From Burkholderiales bacterium (GTDB taxonomy: Bacteria > Pseudomonadota > Gammaproteobacteria > Burkholderiales > Casimicrobiaceae), in contig JAICKU010000039.1 in assembly GCA_025927765.1 (NCBI GenBank), positions 1 to 35,889 on the forward strand: a stretch of 35,889 bases of DNA. Direction: 5' to 3'. A program made the position numbers and the translations under genes. Below, piece by piece: positions 8,748-16,718 of the stretch (within the stretch, counting starts at the first letter, position 1; every line of letters starts with the position of its first letter). A model generated the notes under the pieces. It was not told where the DNA came from. It worked only from the letters and a program-made list of their open reading frames with translations, and ran no database searches.

Positions 8748-9440
8748 TCATCGCGAGACGACGAATTGGAGTTCCCGCGGGTGATGGCCGTTGACTTGAT
8801 TCAAGTCCTGAGGACAGGCGGACATCACGACCACGCAGTCCATCATCGCCTTGAACTCCACGTAGTCGCCAGGCTTCGAGACGGTTGCCTCGAGCGTAAA
8901 CCGGCCATCCCGGTCGATCGGGATGTTCATCCAGATGTTGAACGGCTGGGGAATCTCCCGGGTACGCAAGCCGATTGCGATCAGCGCTTGGCGCAGGTTG
9001 TCCGAGCAATTGTCGTGATACGCCTCGACGCCGAGCGTGCGATAGCGCCAGATATCGCAAGCGGCGATGAACGTGTCGTGAATGCCCGGGGACGTATCAG
9101 CGACAAACCCGAGGATCGGGCGCCGGCGATTCGTCAGGAGATCGTCGCCGCTTTTCGGATTGACGTGTCCTGCGGCCAGCCGCGAATGCTCGCCCGAAAA
9201 GAATTCGCTGAGATCGTCCGCATTGAACGCCCACATGTCGCACACCTGGGTACCGTGCGTATTGATGATCCTGATCCGCTCTCCCGCCTTGAGCCTCACG
9301 GCTCTCCCTTGGCGGGCCGGAACGAAATAGACAGTTCCCGGCGCCGGCGATCCGTCCGTGGAGATTGCGTTCTTCACGGTGTCGTTGACCGTATCCGGGT
9401 CGCCGTTGTCGCGCTCACAACATTGCGGGAGCGTACTCAT
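8748..9440 (-). CDS. DUF1989 / urea carboxylase-associated family protein
   Basis: 230-residue member of the family annotated as urea carboxylase-associated protein (DUF1989). Two paralogues of this family form carboxyguanidine deiminase in guanidine degradation. Conserved blocks are INTHGTQVCDMWAFNADD (59-76), GDDLLTNRRRPIL (98-110), DTSPGIHDTFIAACD (115-129), YHDNCSDNL (141-149) and MDCVVVMSACPQD (200-212); the His and Cys residues are likely metal or catalytic ligands. Only one copy is present here, and there is no biotin-dependent carboxylase, so the known guanidine route is not encoded as such. The gene lies between the ABC ATPase and GntR genes of the operon, which suggests a role in handling an imported C-N compound. 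The exact reaction is unknown. Confidence 0.88.
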   Translation of the reverse strand: MSTLPQCCERDNGDPDTVNDTVKNAISTDGSPAPGTVYFVPARQGRAVRLKAGERIRIINTHGTQVCDMWAFNADDLSEFFSGEHSRLAAGHVNPKSGDDLLTNRRRPILGFVADTSPGIHDTFIAACDIWRYRTLGVEAYHDNCSDNLRQALIAIGLRTREIPQPFNIWMNIPIDRDGRFTLEATVSKPGDYVEFKAMMDCVVVMSACPQDLNQVNGHHPRELQFVVSR

Positions 9441-9486
9441 GATGGTTTGCCTTTCCGCATAACCGTTGAATCGCGAGCAAGGCCCG

Positions 9487-10302
9487 TCAAAGAACCTTGC
9501 TGAGAAAGTCGATCGTTCGCCGCTCGGCCGGATTGGCGAGTACGGACTCCGGCGATCCGGACTCGACGACCGAGCCTTCGTCCATCATCGCCACGGTGTC
9601 CGCGACTTCGCGCGCGAATCCGATTTCGTGAGTCACGACGACCATTGTCATTCCCTGCTTTGCGAGGTCCTTCATCACCGCGAGGACCTCTCCCACCATC
9701 TCGGGATCGAGCGCCGACGTCGGCTCGTCGAACAGCAATGCGCGCGGCCGCATTGCCAACGCGCGAGCGATGGCAGCGCGTTGCTGCTGGCCGCCGGAAA
9801 GCTCCTCGGGGTAGCAGTTGGCCTTGGCCGCCAATCCCACCCCGCCGAGAAGGTCGAGCGCCCTTTTCGTCGCACTCGCCCGCTGCTCCTTCAGCACGAC
9901 GATGGGCCCCTCGACGATGTTTTCGAGGACGGTCTTGTGCGGGAAGAGATTGAAATTCTGAAATACCATGCCCATGGTCGCGCGCAGCCTGCACATGGAT
10001 GCCGACGAGGCCTTTTTCCGTCGCCCGCGCGAATCCTTGAGGTATCCGACCAACTGTCCCGAGTAGTAGATCTCTCCCTCGTGGTATTCCTCGAGGCAGT
10101 TGATGCAGCGAAGCAGCGTGCTCTTCCCCGACCCGCTCGGTCCGATCACGACCGCGACCTCGCCGGAGCGCACGTTCAGGTCGACACCGCGCAACACGTC
10201 GAGCGCGCCATAGCGCTTTCGAACGCCACGAACCTCGATCAGCGGGGCGCCTGCTTTCCCGGCAACGGCGGACGACACCTCGCGTTCGTCGACAGTCGTC
10301 AC
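9487..10302 (-). CDS. Polar amino-acid-type ABC transporter, ATP-binding protein
   Basis: ATPase of a PAAT-family importer (GlnQ/HisP type). The start is GTG 10302, which overlaps the permease stop (GTGA) and gives 271 residues. Walker A is GPSGSGKS (54-61), the Q-loop is at Gln115 in [12 protein letters not shown], the signature is LSGGQQQR, Walker B is LLFDEP, and the switch is VVTHE. A 20-residue basic insertion ([19 protein letters not shown], about 88-106) sits between Walker A and the Q-loop, as in several family-3 systems. With the adjacent single permease gene it would form an importer in which the permease acts as a homodimer. Confidence 0.93.
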   Translation of the reverse strand: MTTVDEREVSSAVAGKAGAPLIEVRGVRKRYGALDVLRGVDLNVRSGEVAVVIGPSGSGKSTLLRCINCLEEYHEGEIYYSGQLVGYLKDSRGRRKKASSASMCRLRATMGMVFQNFNLFPHKTVLENIVEGPIVVLKEQRASATKRALDLLGGVGLAAKANCYPEELSGGQQQRAAIARALAMRPRALLFDEPTSALDPEMVGEVLAVMKDLAKQGMTMVVVTHEIGFAREVADTVAMMDEGSVVESGSPESVLANPAERRTIDFLSKVL

Positions 10303-10964
10303 CGCGATGTCCGCCCGGACTTCCGGTCGAGGTAGCCCGCCAGCGCGATGATGGGCAACACGAGGATCGCATAAATCACCGCAATGGCCGTATACGTCTC
10401 CATCGGCCGGAACGTGAAGGAAATGACATTGTCCGCCGCGTGCAGCAGCTCGGGCACCGCGATGACCGAGGCCAGCGAGGTCAGCTTCATCAGGGAGGCG
10501 AACTCGTTGACGAGCGGAGGCACCATCCGTTTGAATGCCTGCGGAAGGATGATTCGCTGCATCGACTGGCGATATGACATGCCGATCGCCCGTGCCGCGT
10601 ACATCTGTCCCTTGTCGATCGATTTGATGCCGGCACGAAAGATCTCGCCGACGTAGGCGCCCTCGTGGAGCCCGAGCGTCAGAAGCACCGACACGAAGCC
10701 GCTGAGTTGAACGCCGGTGATGACCGGCAGGGCGAAGTAGACCCATACGACCTGCACGAGCGTGGGTGTCGCCCGAAAGAGTTCGACGTAAATTCCCGAT
10801 ACCCACGACAGCCAACGGTAGCTGCTCGCGCGCAGCATGCCAATGCAAGGCCCCAGCACTCCACCGATGGCAGCCGATCCGATGGTCAGCACCAACGTCG
10901 TCAGCGCGCCCTGAATCAGCAGCGAGTGGTACGAAAGGACCATGCCGAGATTGAAATTGCTCAT
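10299..10964 (-). CDS. Polar amino-acid-type ABC transporter, permease
   Basis: 221-residue inner-membrane permease of the HisM/GlnP family with about five membrane segments. The EAA coupling loop reads [20 protein letters not shown]. The upstream [14 protein letters not shown] segment is typical of amino-acid permeases. Only one permease gene is present. The gene follows the binding-protein gene after an 86-base gap that holds a strong hairpin, and its end overlaps the ATPase start. Confidence 0.93.
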   Translation of the reverse strand: MSNFNLGMVLSYHSLLIQGALTTLVLTIGSAAIGGVLGPCIGMLRASSYRWLSWVSGIYVELFRATPTLVQVVWVYFALPVITGVQLSGFVSVLLTLGLHEGAYVGEIFRAGIKSIDKGQMYAARAIGMSYRQSMQRIILPQAFKRMVPPLVNEFASLMKLTSLASVIAVPELLHAADNVISFTFRPMETYTAIAVIYAILVLPIIALAGYLDRKSGRTSR

Positions 10965-11013
10965 GGCATCGCGTCGTTTGGCATCTCGGAATGACGGAGG
11001 TCAAGAGCGTGCG

Positions 11014-11040
11014 GGCGCGCGACGCCGCCGTGCGCGCGCC
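11014..11040 (-). other. Intercistronic hairpin between binding-protein and permease genes
   Basis: GGCGCGCG and CGCGCGCC form a perfect eight-pair stem with an eleven-base loop just after the binding-protein stop. Such stems often protect the binding-protein mRNA, giving more binding protein than permease. No T tract follows, so it is probably not a full terminator. Confidence 0.5.
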
Positions 11041-11050
11041 ACCGCAGCGC

Positions 11051-11893
11051 CTATTGACCGAACGGCTTGTACGTTTCCTCGACGATGAAGTGGCCCTTGG
11101 TCGGGAACCGGCTGGCGATCGTCTCCAGCATCCCGTTGATGCGCATGTTTTCGAGCGCCGTGTTCAGAAACTGCAGGAATTCCGTATCGCCATGCCGGAC
11201 GGTCCACGCGATCGCCTGCACGTTGAAGGGTTTGTCCGGGAAGAGGTTGACCATCGTCGGATGCTCGTTGATGTATCGGGTCGTCGCCCAGACGTCTTCG
11301 ATTGCCACGTCCGCCCGCTTGGCGTCCACCGCGGCCAGATCCGCCGTGAGATCGGACGTGTTGAGGGTGACGATTTCTGCGTTCTTGAAGGTGCGGCGCA
11401 CGAAATCCTGACCCCCGCCGCCAAGGATCACCGCAACCTTGACCCCCGCTTTGTCGATGTCGGCGAGCGTCTTGAATCGATTGTCGTCTTTTCGAGCCGA
11501 GGCGGTATAGCCCATGTAGTTGATCGGCACGGTGAAACTGACCGCCGACGCGCGGCCGATCGTCGCGAACGTCCCGCCGACGACGAGATCGAACTGCTTG
11601 GCCTGAAGGCCCGCGGCGAACGTCGACCACGACGTCTCGACGAACTCCGGCTTGACCTTGATCTGATCGAAAATATACTTGACGATGTCGATGTACGTGC
11701 CCGTCACCTCCCCGGACTTCGGGTCCTTGTACGCCGTGGGTGGCGCCGATATCCAGCCCACCTTCAGCGTTCTCTGCTGCAACATCCTTTGCATGGAGTC
11801 CTGCGCGTGTGCAGGCGCTGTACTCAGGATGCCGAAGAATGCCGCCAGCATCACCATCAGACACAGTTTCGTTGCCAACCTCGCGACTTTCAT
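11051..11893 (-). CDS. Family-3 (polar amino-acid-type) ABC substrate-binding protein
   Basis: Periplasmic receptor of the importer. The start at 11893 has GAGGAGG five bases upstream. The first 30 residues are a signal peptide ([20 protein letters not shown], ending APAHAQ). The mature part shows the family order: [32 protein letters not shown], then [24 protein letters not shown], then [15 protein letters not shown]. The usual ligand alpha-amino-binding Arg/Asp pattern is only partly conserved: [12 protein letters not shown] replaces the common R...FS.PY. This fits a ligand that is not a standard amino acid, for example an N-methylated or cationic one. The ligand is unknown. Confidence 0.9.
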   Translation of the reverse strand: MKVARLATKLCLMVMLAAFFGILSTAPAHAQDSMQRMLQQRTLKVGWISAPPTAYKDPKSGEVTGTYIDIVKYIFDQIKVKPEFVETSWSTFAAGLQAKQFDLVVGGTFATIGRASAVSFTVPINYMGYTASARKDDNRFKTLADIDKAGVKVAVILGGGGQDFVRRTFKNAEIVTLNTSDLTADLAAVDAKRADVAIEDVWATTRYINEHPTMVNLFPDKPFNVQAIAWTVRHGDTEFLQFLNTALENMRINGMLETIASRFPTKGHFIVEETYKPFGQ

Positions 11894-11934
11894 GGATACC
11901 TCCTCGATGTGGGGACGTGCCGGGTCAAGCGTCG

Positions 11935-12930
11935 CTAATACTGGCGTGCCGGGTCGACCTGATTGACCAGCGCGCGGTCCTCCTTGAACCTCTTGTAGTT
12001 GTCGAAGAAAAGCTTCGCGGTGTCGATCGCGTAGCGTTCCGTGTCGTCCGACGACACGTGCGGTGTGATGATCAGGTTCGGCACGTTCCATATCGGCGAG
12101 GCTGCCGGGATCGGCTCTTCGTCGAACACGTCCAGGATCGCTCCGGCGATCGCGCCAATCGAAAGCCTCTCGAACAGCCGGCCGTAGTCGATCACTGCCG
12201 CCCTCCCGATGTTGACGAGTCCGCAATGCCTGGGGAGGCGGTCGAGTTGCCTCACCCCGATCATGTGCCTCGTCTTGTCCGTCAGCGGAAGCGCAACGAC
12301 GAGAAAATCGGCCAGGCCGAGCACCTCGTCCAGCGCGTCGACAGCCCACACCATGTCGAATCCGTCGACCGGACGTCCCGTCGAATTGACGCCGACGACC
12401 TGCATCTCCAGGCCCTTGCACCGCCTGGCGCCCGACGCTCCCATGTTCCCGGTACCGACGATGACGACCGTCTTCCCCGCGATGCAGGAGGCAAACCTGC
12501 GATCCCATGACCGCGCGGCCTTGCACGTCGCGAAATGGGGAATGTTCGCGTTGAGCGCGAGTATCGCCATCGCGATGTACTCCCCTGCCTTGCGCGCGTG
12601 GACACCGGAGTTGTTCGTCAGCGTGACGCCGGACGGCACCCAGTCCATCGGCAGCAAATGCTCGATCCCGGCACCCGTTACGTGGATCCATCTCAACCCG
12701 GGTGCGCGCGCGGCGAGATCATGACGGGGGAAGCGCCATCCCATCAGGCAATTGGCGGTCGTCATGGCACGTTCGAGGATGTCGCCATCCCAGCCGTAGG
12801 TGACGGACAGTTCCGCCATGTCGACGCCGCTCTCGACCGCCGCCGTCGCGACACGCTGGGGCGTGACATGGAACACCGGCGCTTGCGCGCTCAGGTTCTC
12901 GATATGCAGGTGAAACACAGGTCGGCTCAT
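11935..12930 (-). CDS. D-isomer-specific 2-hydroxyacid dehydrogenase
   Basis: NAD(P)-dependent oxidoreductase interconverting a 2-oxoacid and a D-2-hydroxyacid, 331 residues. The nucleotide-binding motif is GTGNMG (159-164). The catalytic triad Arg243 (LVNIGRAAVID), Glu272 (DVFDEEP) and His291 (ITPHVSS) is complete. The subfamily resembles glyoxylate/hydroxypyruvate reductases of the GhrA type, although Gly-Arg-Ala replaces the usual Arg-Gly after the catalytic Arg region. Its stop lies one base from the preceding Rieske gene's downstream end, so the two are closely spaced in one operon. It suggests that the pathway yields a 2-oxo or 2-hydroxy acid. Confidence 0.9.
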   Translation of the reverse strand: MSRPVFHLHIENLSAQAPVFHVTPQRVATAAVESGVDMAELSVTYGWDGDILERAMTTANCLMGWRFPRHDLAARAPGLRWIHVTGAGIEHLLPMDWVPSGVTLTNNSGVHARKAGEYIAMAILALNANIPHFATCKAARSWDRRFASCIAGKTVVIVGTGNMGASGARRCKGLEMQVVGVNSTGRPVDGFDMVWAVDALDEVLGLADFLVVALPLTDKTRHMIGVRQLDRLPRHCGLVNIGRAAVIDYGRLFERLSIGAIAGAILDVFDEEPIPAASPIWNVPNLIITPHVSSDDTERYAIDTAKLFFDNYKRFKEDRALVNQVDPARQY

Positions 12931-14118
12931 TTACACCGCACTCCGCTTCTGCACGCCTGATTCCTGCCGCTGTTCGCCCTCAGTGAGCCGATCGGCGATC
13001 CAATTTCCAATTCGATGGACCAGTTCTTCCATGTGCGACAGCCGGCCGGGCTCCGCATACGGGGAGCGAATGCCCTTCTGCTGCAATTCCGAGATGTCGT
13101 TGTCCTCCCGGACCGACGTCGCCCATCGGCGTTCATAGCGCTTGACGACCTCCTCGAAGTCGTCGCGTTGCACCGTTTCGTTCGGAAAACAGGAGCCGAC
13201 GATGAGGCGCATCCTTTCCGGGCCGAGAGGATGCACCTCGAACCACCACATGCAATCGATGGTGCAGCCGAACATCGTGCTCGGGTAGATCAGCGTGTAA
13301 TAGGTGCCGAGCGCAGCCAGCCCTTCGAGCCCCCGGATCGCCGGAAAACCGGTCTCGCCGGCGAGCAGGGCACGCGAGCCATCGTGTCTCGTATGCAGGC
13401 CGCACCAGTTGCCGCGCGACGGCACCACGGGCGGCAACTCCCGCTTGAGTTTTTGCAGCGACTTCGCGTGCACCATCGCCACGTGATAGGCCTCCATGGC
13501 GTTCTCAGCATAGATCTTCCAGTTGCAGTCCAACTCGTACTCAACGCGCCCCGCCTGCTTCATGTCGCCGAAACGGTAGGACGCGAGCGTCGACGGCAGA
13601 TCGCCGAGGTACTCCATCAGACTTTCCGCGCCCAGATCGAAGTTGATGAAGACAAACCCCTCCCAGGTTTCCAACCGTATTCGCTTCAGCGGGTAGCACG
13701 CGCGGTCGAATCCTTCGGTGTGCTGCATCTCGGGAGCGGCGATCAGCCGGCCGCCCGCGTCGTACGACCATCCGTGATACGGGCAGACGAGCACCTTCGC
13801 ATTGCCCTGCCCTTCGACCAGCTTCGCTCCACGGTGACGGCAGGTGTTGGCGTACGCATTCAGTCCACCTTCCCTGTCGCGGATGACGATGATCGGAACG
13901 CCGACAAAGTCCAACGTGAAGTAGTCACCCGGCAACGGGATATGGTCGGCGCGGCCGATGAAATTCCATACCTTCATGAAGATGTGCTCGACTTCGCGAT
14001 CGTAGAAATCGCGCGAGTAGTAGCACTGCGGCGGAAGCGTTTCCGCGAGCGGAAACGGAAGTCGTACCTTGGCGAAGAAGTCGGGTGCCAACGGGACGCG
14101 TGATGTACGCATCTTCAT
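12931..14118 (-). CDS. Rieske non-heme iron oxygenase alpha subunit (second copy)
   Basis: 395-residue oxygenase component. The Rieske [2Fe-2S] ligands are Cys93/His95 (CRHRG) and Cys112/His115 (CPYHGW). The mononuclear iron ligands are His212 and His217 in ENAMEAYHVAMVH, with an Asp in REDNDISELQQKG (339 or 341) as the third. The bridging residue is Glu209 rather than the Asp of ring-hydroxylating dioxygenases. Glu here is a feature of CntA-like enzymes that oxidise quaternary ammonium substrates. No beta subunit is encoded. The protein is clearly homologous to the product of 15199-16392 but diverged, so the two may act on successive substrates or form a hetero-oligomer. It probably shares the single reductase encoded upstream. 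Confidence 0.92.
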   Translation of the reverse strand: MKMRTSRVPLAPDFFAKVRLPFPLAETLPPQCYYSRDFYDREVEHIFMKVWNFIGRADHIPLPGDYFTLDFVGVPIIVIRDREGGLNAYANTCRHRGAKLVEGQGNAKVLVCPYHGWSYDAGGRLIAAPEMQHTEGFDRACYPLKRIRLETWEGFVFINFDLGAESLMEYLGDLPSTLASYRFGDMKQAGRVEYELDCNWKIYAENAMEAYHVAMVHAKSLQKLKRELPPVVPSRGNWCGLHTRHDGSRALLAGETGFPAIRGLEGLAALGTYYTLIYPSTMFGCTIDCMWWFEVHPLGPERMRLIVGSCFPNETVQRDDFEEVVKRYERRWATSVREDNDISELQQKGIRSPYAEPGRLSHMEELVHRIGNWIADRLTEGEQRQESGVQKRSAV

Positions 14119-14161
14119 AGCCTCTCTGGAGATGTTGCCTCGGTGACGTCTTCTGCGTTTC

Positions 14162-15202
14162 CTACGCGCTCACCGCGTCGCGCCTCGCGACGTCGGCGGA
14201 AGTCAGGAACGGGTCCGCATAGCACGACTGCCTGGAAATGCCGAGGGCACGGAGAACGCCCAGAACGGCATCGACCATCGGAGGCGGACCGGCGACGTAG
14301 GCCGACCACGAACGAATGTCGACCCCATGCAGATCCTCCTCGAGCGCGGCATGGAGAAAGCCCGCCCGGTGACGCGAGTCCGCGTCGGGTTCCGAGAGCA
14401 CGATGTCCACGGAAACGTTGTCATGCGACGCGACCAATTCGCGCAATTCGCTCTCGAGGTAGATGTCGCGCGCAGCGCGAACGCCGAGATAAACGTGGAT
14501 CGCCTGTCGCATGCCGCGATCGACCGCGCACCGGACAATCGACCGGATGGGTGCGAGTCCCGAGCCGCCGGCAATGGCCAGCATCGGACCGAGCGATGCC
14601 TCGCGAAGGTACGCACCACCGAAAGGACCCCTCACGGTCAGCGCGTCTCCTACCGCCAGTGACTTGAGTGCGCCATCGGTCACGCGGCCGCCAACGATCG
14701 TTCGGATGAAGAATTCGAGGTGGCCCTGCCCGGGCGGATTCGCCATCGAGAAGTCTCGGGAATCCGAATCGGGCAACGACACCCTGCAATACTGGCCGGG
14801 CAGAAACACGAATGACGGGTCGGCGGCAACCGTGACGCGCGTGATGTCGTGCGTGAGCTTGGAGACGCCGAGGACGGGCGCCTGGAATTGCGTGACGCCC
14901 GGGAGATCCGCTTCCTGCATCACCGGAGAGATCGTGCAATCGGAGAGCGGCTTCGCGCGACAGCAGAGAATCAGGCCGCCTTCCCTCTCCACGCCGGTCA
15001 ACGCGGATTCATAGTATTCGTCGTGACGGACGTCGCCGTGGATCAATCGGGATTTGCACAATCCGCACAGGCCGCTCTCGCAGCCATGGGGATAGTCGAT
15101 GCCTGCGTCGAGCAACGACTGCAGGATCGGCCTGTCGGCATCGCCTACGACGGAGATTTCGCGACCCTTCACGTTCAGCATCGGGGGTTGCGACGTGCTC
15201 AT
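14162..15202 (-). CDS. Rieske oxygenase reductase: plant-type ferredoxin, FAD and NAD domains
   Basis: 346-residue electron-transfer protein that passes electrons from NAD(P)H via FAD to a [2Fe-2S] centre and on to the oxygenases. The N-terminal ferredoxin domain has Cys41, Cys46 and Cys49 (HGCESGLCGLCK) with the fourth ligand at Cys80 or Cys81 (ILCC). The FAD domain has the RDFSMANPP form of the R-x-Y-S motif and a GRVTDGAL segment. The NAD domain has LAIAGGSGLAPIRSIV and ends with YVAGPPPMVDAV. Ferredoxin at the N-terminus is the order seen in BenC or DmpP, opposite to that of CntB or VanB. The start overlaps the upstream oxygenase stop by ATGA, indicating coupled synthesis. Confidence 0.92.
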   Translation of the reverse strand: MSTSQPPMLNVKGREISVVGDADRPILQSLLDAGIDYPHGCESGLCGLCKSRLIHGDVRHDEYYESALTGVEREGGLILCCRAKPLSDCTISPVMQEADLPGVTQFQAPVLGVSKLTHDITRVTVAADPSFVFLPGQYCRVSLPDSDSRDFSMANPPGQGHLEFFIRTIVGGRVTDGALKSLAVGDALTVRGPFGGAYLREASLGPMLAIAGGSGLAPIRSIVRCAVDRGMRQAIHVYLGVRAARDIYLESELRELVASHDNVSVDIVLSEPDADSRHRAGFLHAALEEDLHGVDIRSWSAYVAGPPPMVDAVLGVLRALGISRQSCYADPFLTSADVARRDAVSA

Positions 15203-16392
15203 CGGATCGAACCGGCGTCGCCAAGCACACGGTCGAGCACCCAGTTGTCGATCGCGTGAACGTTGGCCTCGTTCGGCGCGTAACGGCCGGCACGCACCGG
15301 ATGGTTCGACGCAAGGCCGCGCTGCTGCAATTCGCAGATTTCGTTGTCCTCGGCGATCGTGATGTCCCAGCGCTTGAAGTAATTATTCACGACGTCCGCA
15401 AAATCGGGACGCTCGACAGTCTCACGGGGGAAGAGCGAGCCCACGGTCAAGCGAGTGTGCGAAGCATCCTTCGGCTCGACCTGCAGGTACCAGCAACAAT
15501 CGATCGTCGCGCACAGTCCGAGGTGCGGGTAAACCAATGGAAAGTACGATCCGTTCGCCGCCTTCTCGTCCAGCGTGCGGATCGGAGGAAAGCCTTTGTC
15601 CTCCCTGAACAACGCCATGCTGCCGTCGTGACTCGCGAAGCTGACCAGGTACTCGCCGCGAGTCGTTTCGGGAACATACCCGGCGACCCGAACCGAAGCG
15701 TAGGTGTCGATCGTGCTGCGATGAACGGTCGCGAGGTGGTACGACTCCTTGAAGTTTTCGATGAGCAGCTTCCAATTGCATTGCAGCTCGTACGTTTCCT
15801 TTCGGACGGTAACCAGGTCCCCCATGCGATGCGAGGCGAGCGTGCGCTTCAAGTCACCGAGATGTTCGTCGAGGGGAGCATGACCCGGATTCAGGTTCGC
15901 GAACAGGAAGCCCTCCCACTCGGCGAACCCGATGCCGACGAGGGGATACTCGTTCTTGTCGAAACCGTCGACGCCCTCCATTCCGGGCGCGCTCAGCAGA
16001 TCGCCATCCAGCGAATAGCACCAACTGTGGTACGGGCAAGTCAGGACGCGTCGATTTCCATGGCCGCGGACCATCTCGGTGCCACGATGCCGGCATGAGT
16101 TCACGAAGGCGCGTATCTGCCCCGACCGACCGCGTACGACGACGAGCGGCACGCCGGCGAGCAGCGTAGTGAAGTAGTCGCCGGACTTCGGGATGTCCTC
16201 CGCCCGCCCGACCATGATCCATTCGCGGGCGAATATGCGATCGCGCTCGCGCGCGAAGAACTCGCTCGACGTATAACACCACGCCGGAAGCTGGCTCGCC
16301 TCGAGAAGCGGCCGCCTTACGTCCGCATAGAGGCGCGGGTCCAATAAGTCCCCAGGGGAATCGACGTGAGTGATCGATGAACGGTATTCCAT
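15199..16392 (-). CDS. Rieske non-heme iron oxygenase alpha subunit (first gene of operon)
   Basis: 397-residue oxygenase component and first gene after the operon promoter. Rieske ligands are Cys100/His102 (CRHRG) and Cys119/His122 (CPYHSW). The iron site is His219 and His224 in ENFKESYHLATVH, with the Asp of AEDNEICELQQRG as likely third ligand. The bridging residue is Glu216, again a CntA-like feature. I take ATG 16392 as start; ATG 16413 is also possible and the choice is not decisive. Upstream open frame beyond that crosses the promoter and is not coding. The reductase gene overlaps its stop codon. Family knowledge supports N-demethylation or hydroxylation of a betaine-like compound; the substrate itself is not known. 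Confidence 0.92.
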   Translation of the reverse strand: MEYRSSITHVDSPGDLLDPRLYADVRRPLLEASQLPAWCYTSSEFFARERDRIFAREWIMVGRAEDIPKSGDYFTTLLAGVPLVVVRGRSGQIRAFVNSCRHRGTEMVRGHGNRRVLTCPYHSWCYSLDGDLLSAPGMEGVDGFDKNEYPLVGIGFAEWEGFLFANLNPGHAPLDEHLGDLKRTLASHRMGDLVTVRKETYELQCNWKLLIENFKESYHLATVHRSTIDTYASVRVAGYVPETTRGEYLVSFASHDGSMALFREDKGFPPIRTLDEKAANGSYFPLVYPHLGLCATIDCCWYLQVEPKDASHTRLTVGSLFPRETVERPDFADVVNNYFKRWDITIAEDNEICELQQRGLASNHPVRAGRYAPNEANVHAIDNWVLDRVLGDAGSIR

Positions 16393-16452
16393 GGCGGTTC
16401 TGGCCTCGTGCATGCGTTCGGCCTGGCGCCTCGCGTTACGACGCGGGCGTCG

Positions 16453-16474
16453 CTGCATACAGCACGGTATGCAG
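16453..16474. promoter_or_regulatory. Inverted-repeat operator downstream of the operon promoter
   Basis: CTGCATAC, six bases, then GTATGCAG: a perfect palindrome with eight-base arms. It begins about twelve bases downstream of the minus-strand -10 box, so a bound protein would cover the first transcribed bases and repress. The GntR/FCD protein of the same operon is the likely ligand. Confidence 0.65.
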
Positions 16475-16485
16475 CAGTGAATACC

Positions 16486-16514
16486 AGAATACGAGGCGAA
16501 TTGATCCATGTCAA
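16486..16514 (-). promoter_or_regulatory. Sigma-70 promoter of the Rieske/ABC/amidase operon
   Basis: On the minus strand TTGACA (16509-16514) is followed by 17 bases and TATTCT (16486-16491). This is a near-consensus promoter and the best one in this divergent gap. Transcription would start near 16479 and give a leader of about 90 bases before the oxygenase start. The rest of the gap (16515-16718) shows only the repeat at 16687 and the ribosome site of the plus-strand gene. Confidence 0.7.
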
Positions 16515-16686
16515 TGCAGAGATCGGCGCCACGTACTAGGTGCGCCGCAGCAATCGATGCGGAAAGCAAGACGAGGAAGTTGCATCTCGATTTGTCCTCC
16601 CTGGCTTCTCGGATATCGTGGAGGGACGGCCGCCACGCGCATTTGCGGCGCGACGAAGAAGCGTAATGGCCGTAAGGCGTCACAAG

Positions 16687-16709
16687 AATCGCGCGCACCA
16701 ACCCTTCGA
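16687..16709. repeat. Imperfect second copy of the tRNA-Val 3' end
   Basis: This 23-base segment matches 5741-5764 in about 20 positions with one gap. It lies in the same orientation and marks the far side of the minus-strand operon. It could be the second end of an integrated islet. It overlaps the leader of the next plus-strand gene. Confidence 0.4.
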
Positions 16710-16718
16710 GAGGAACAC

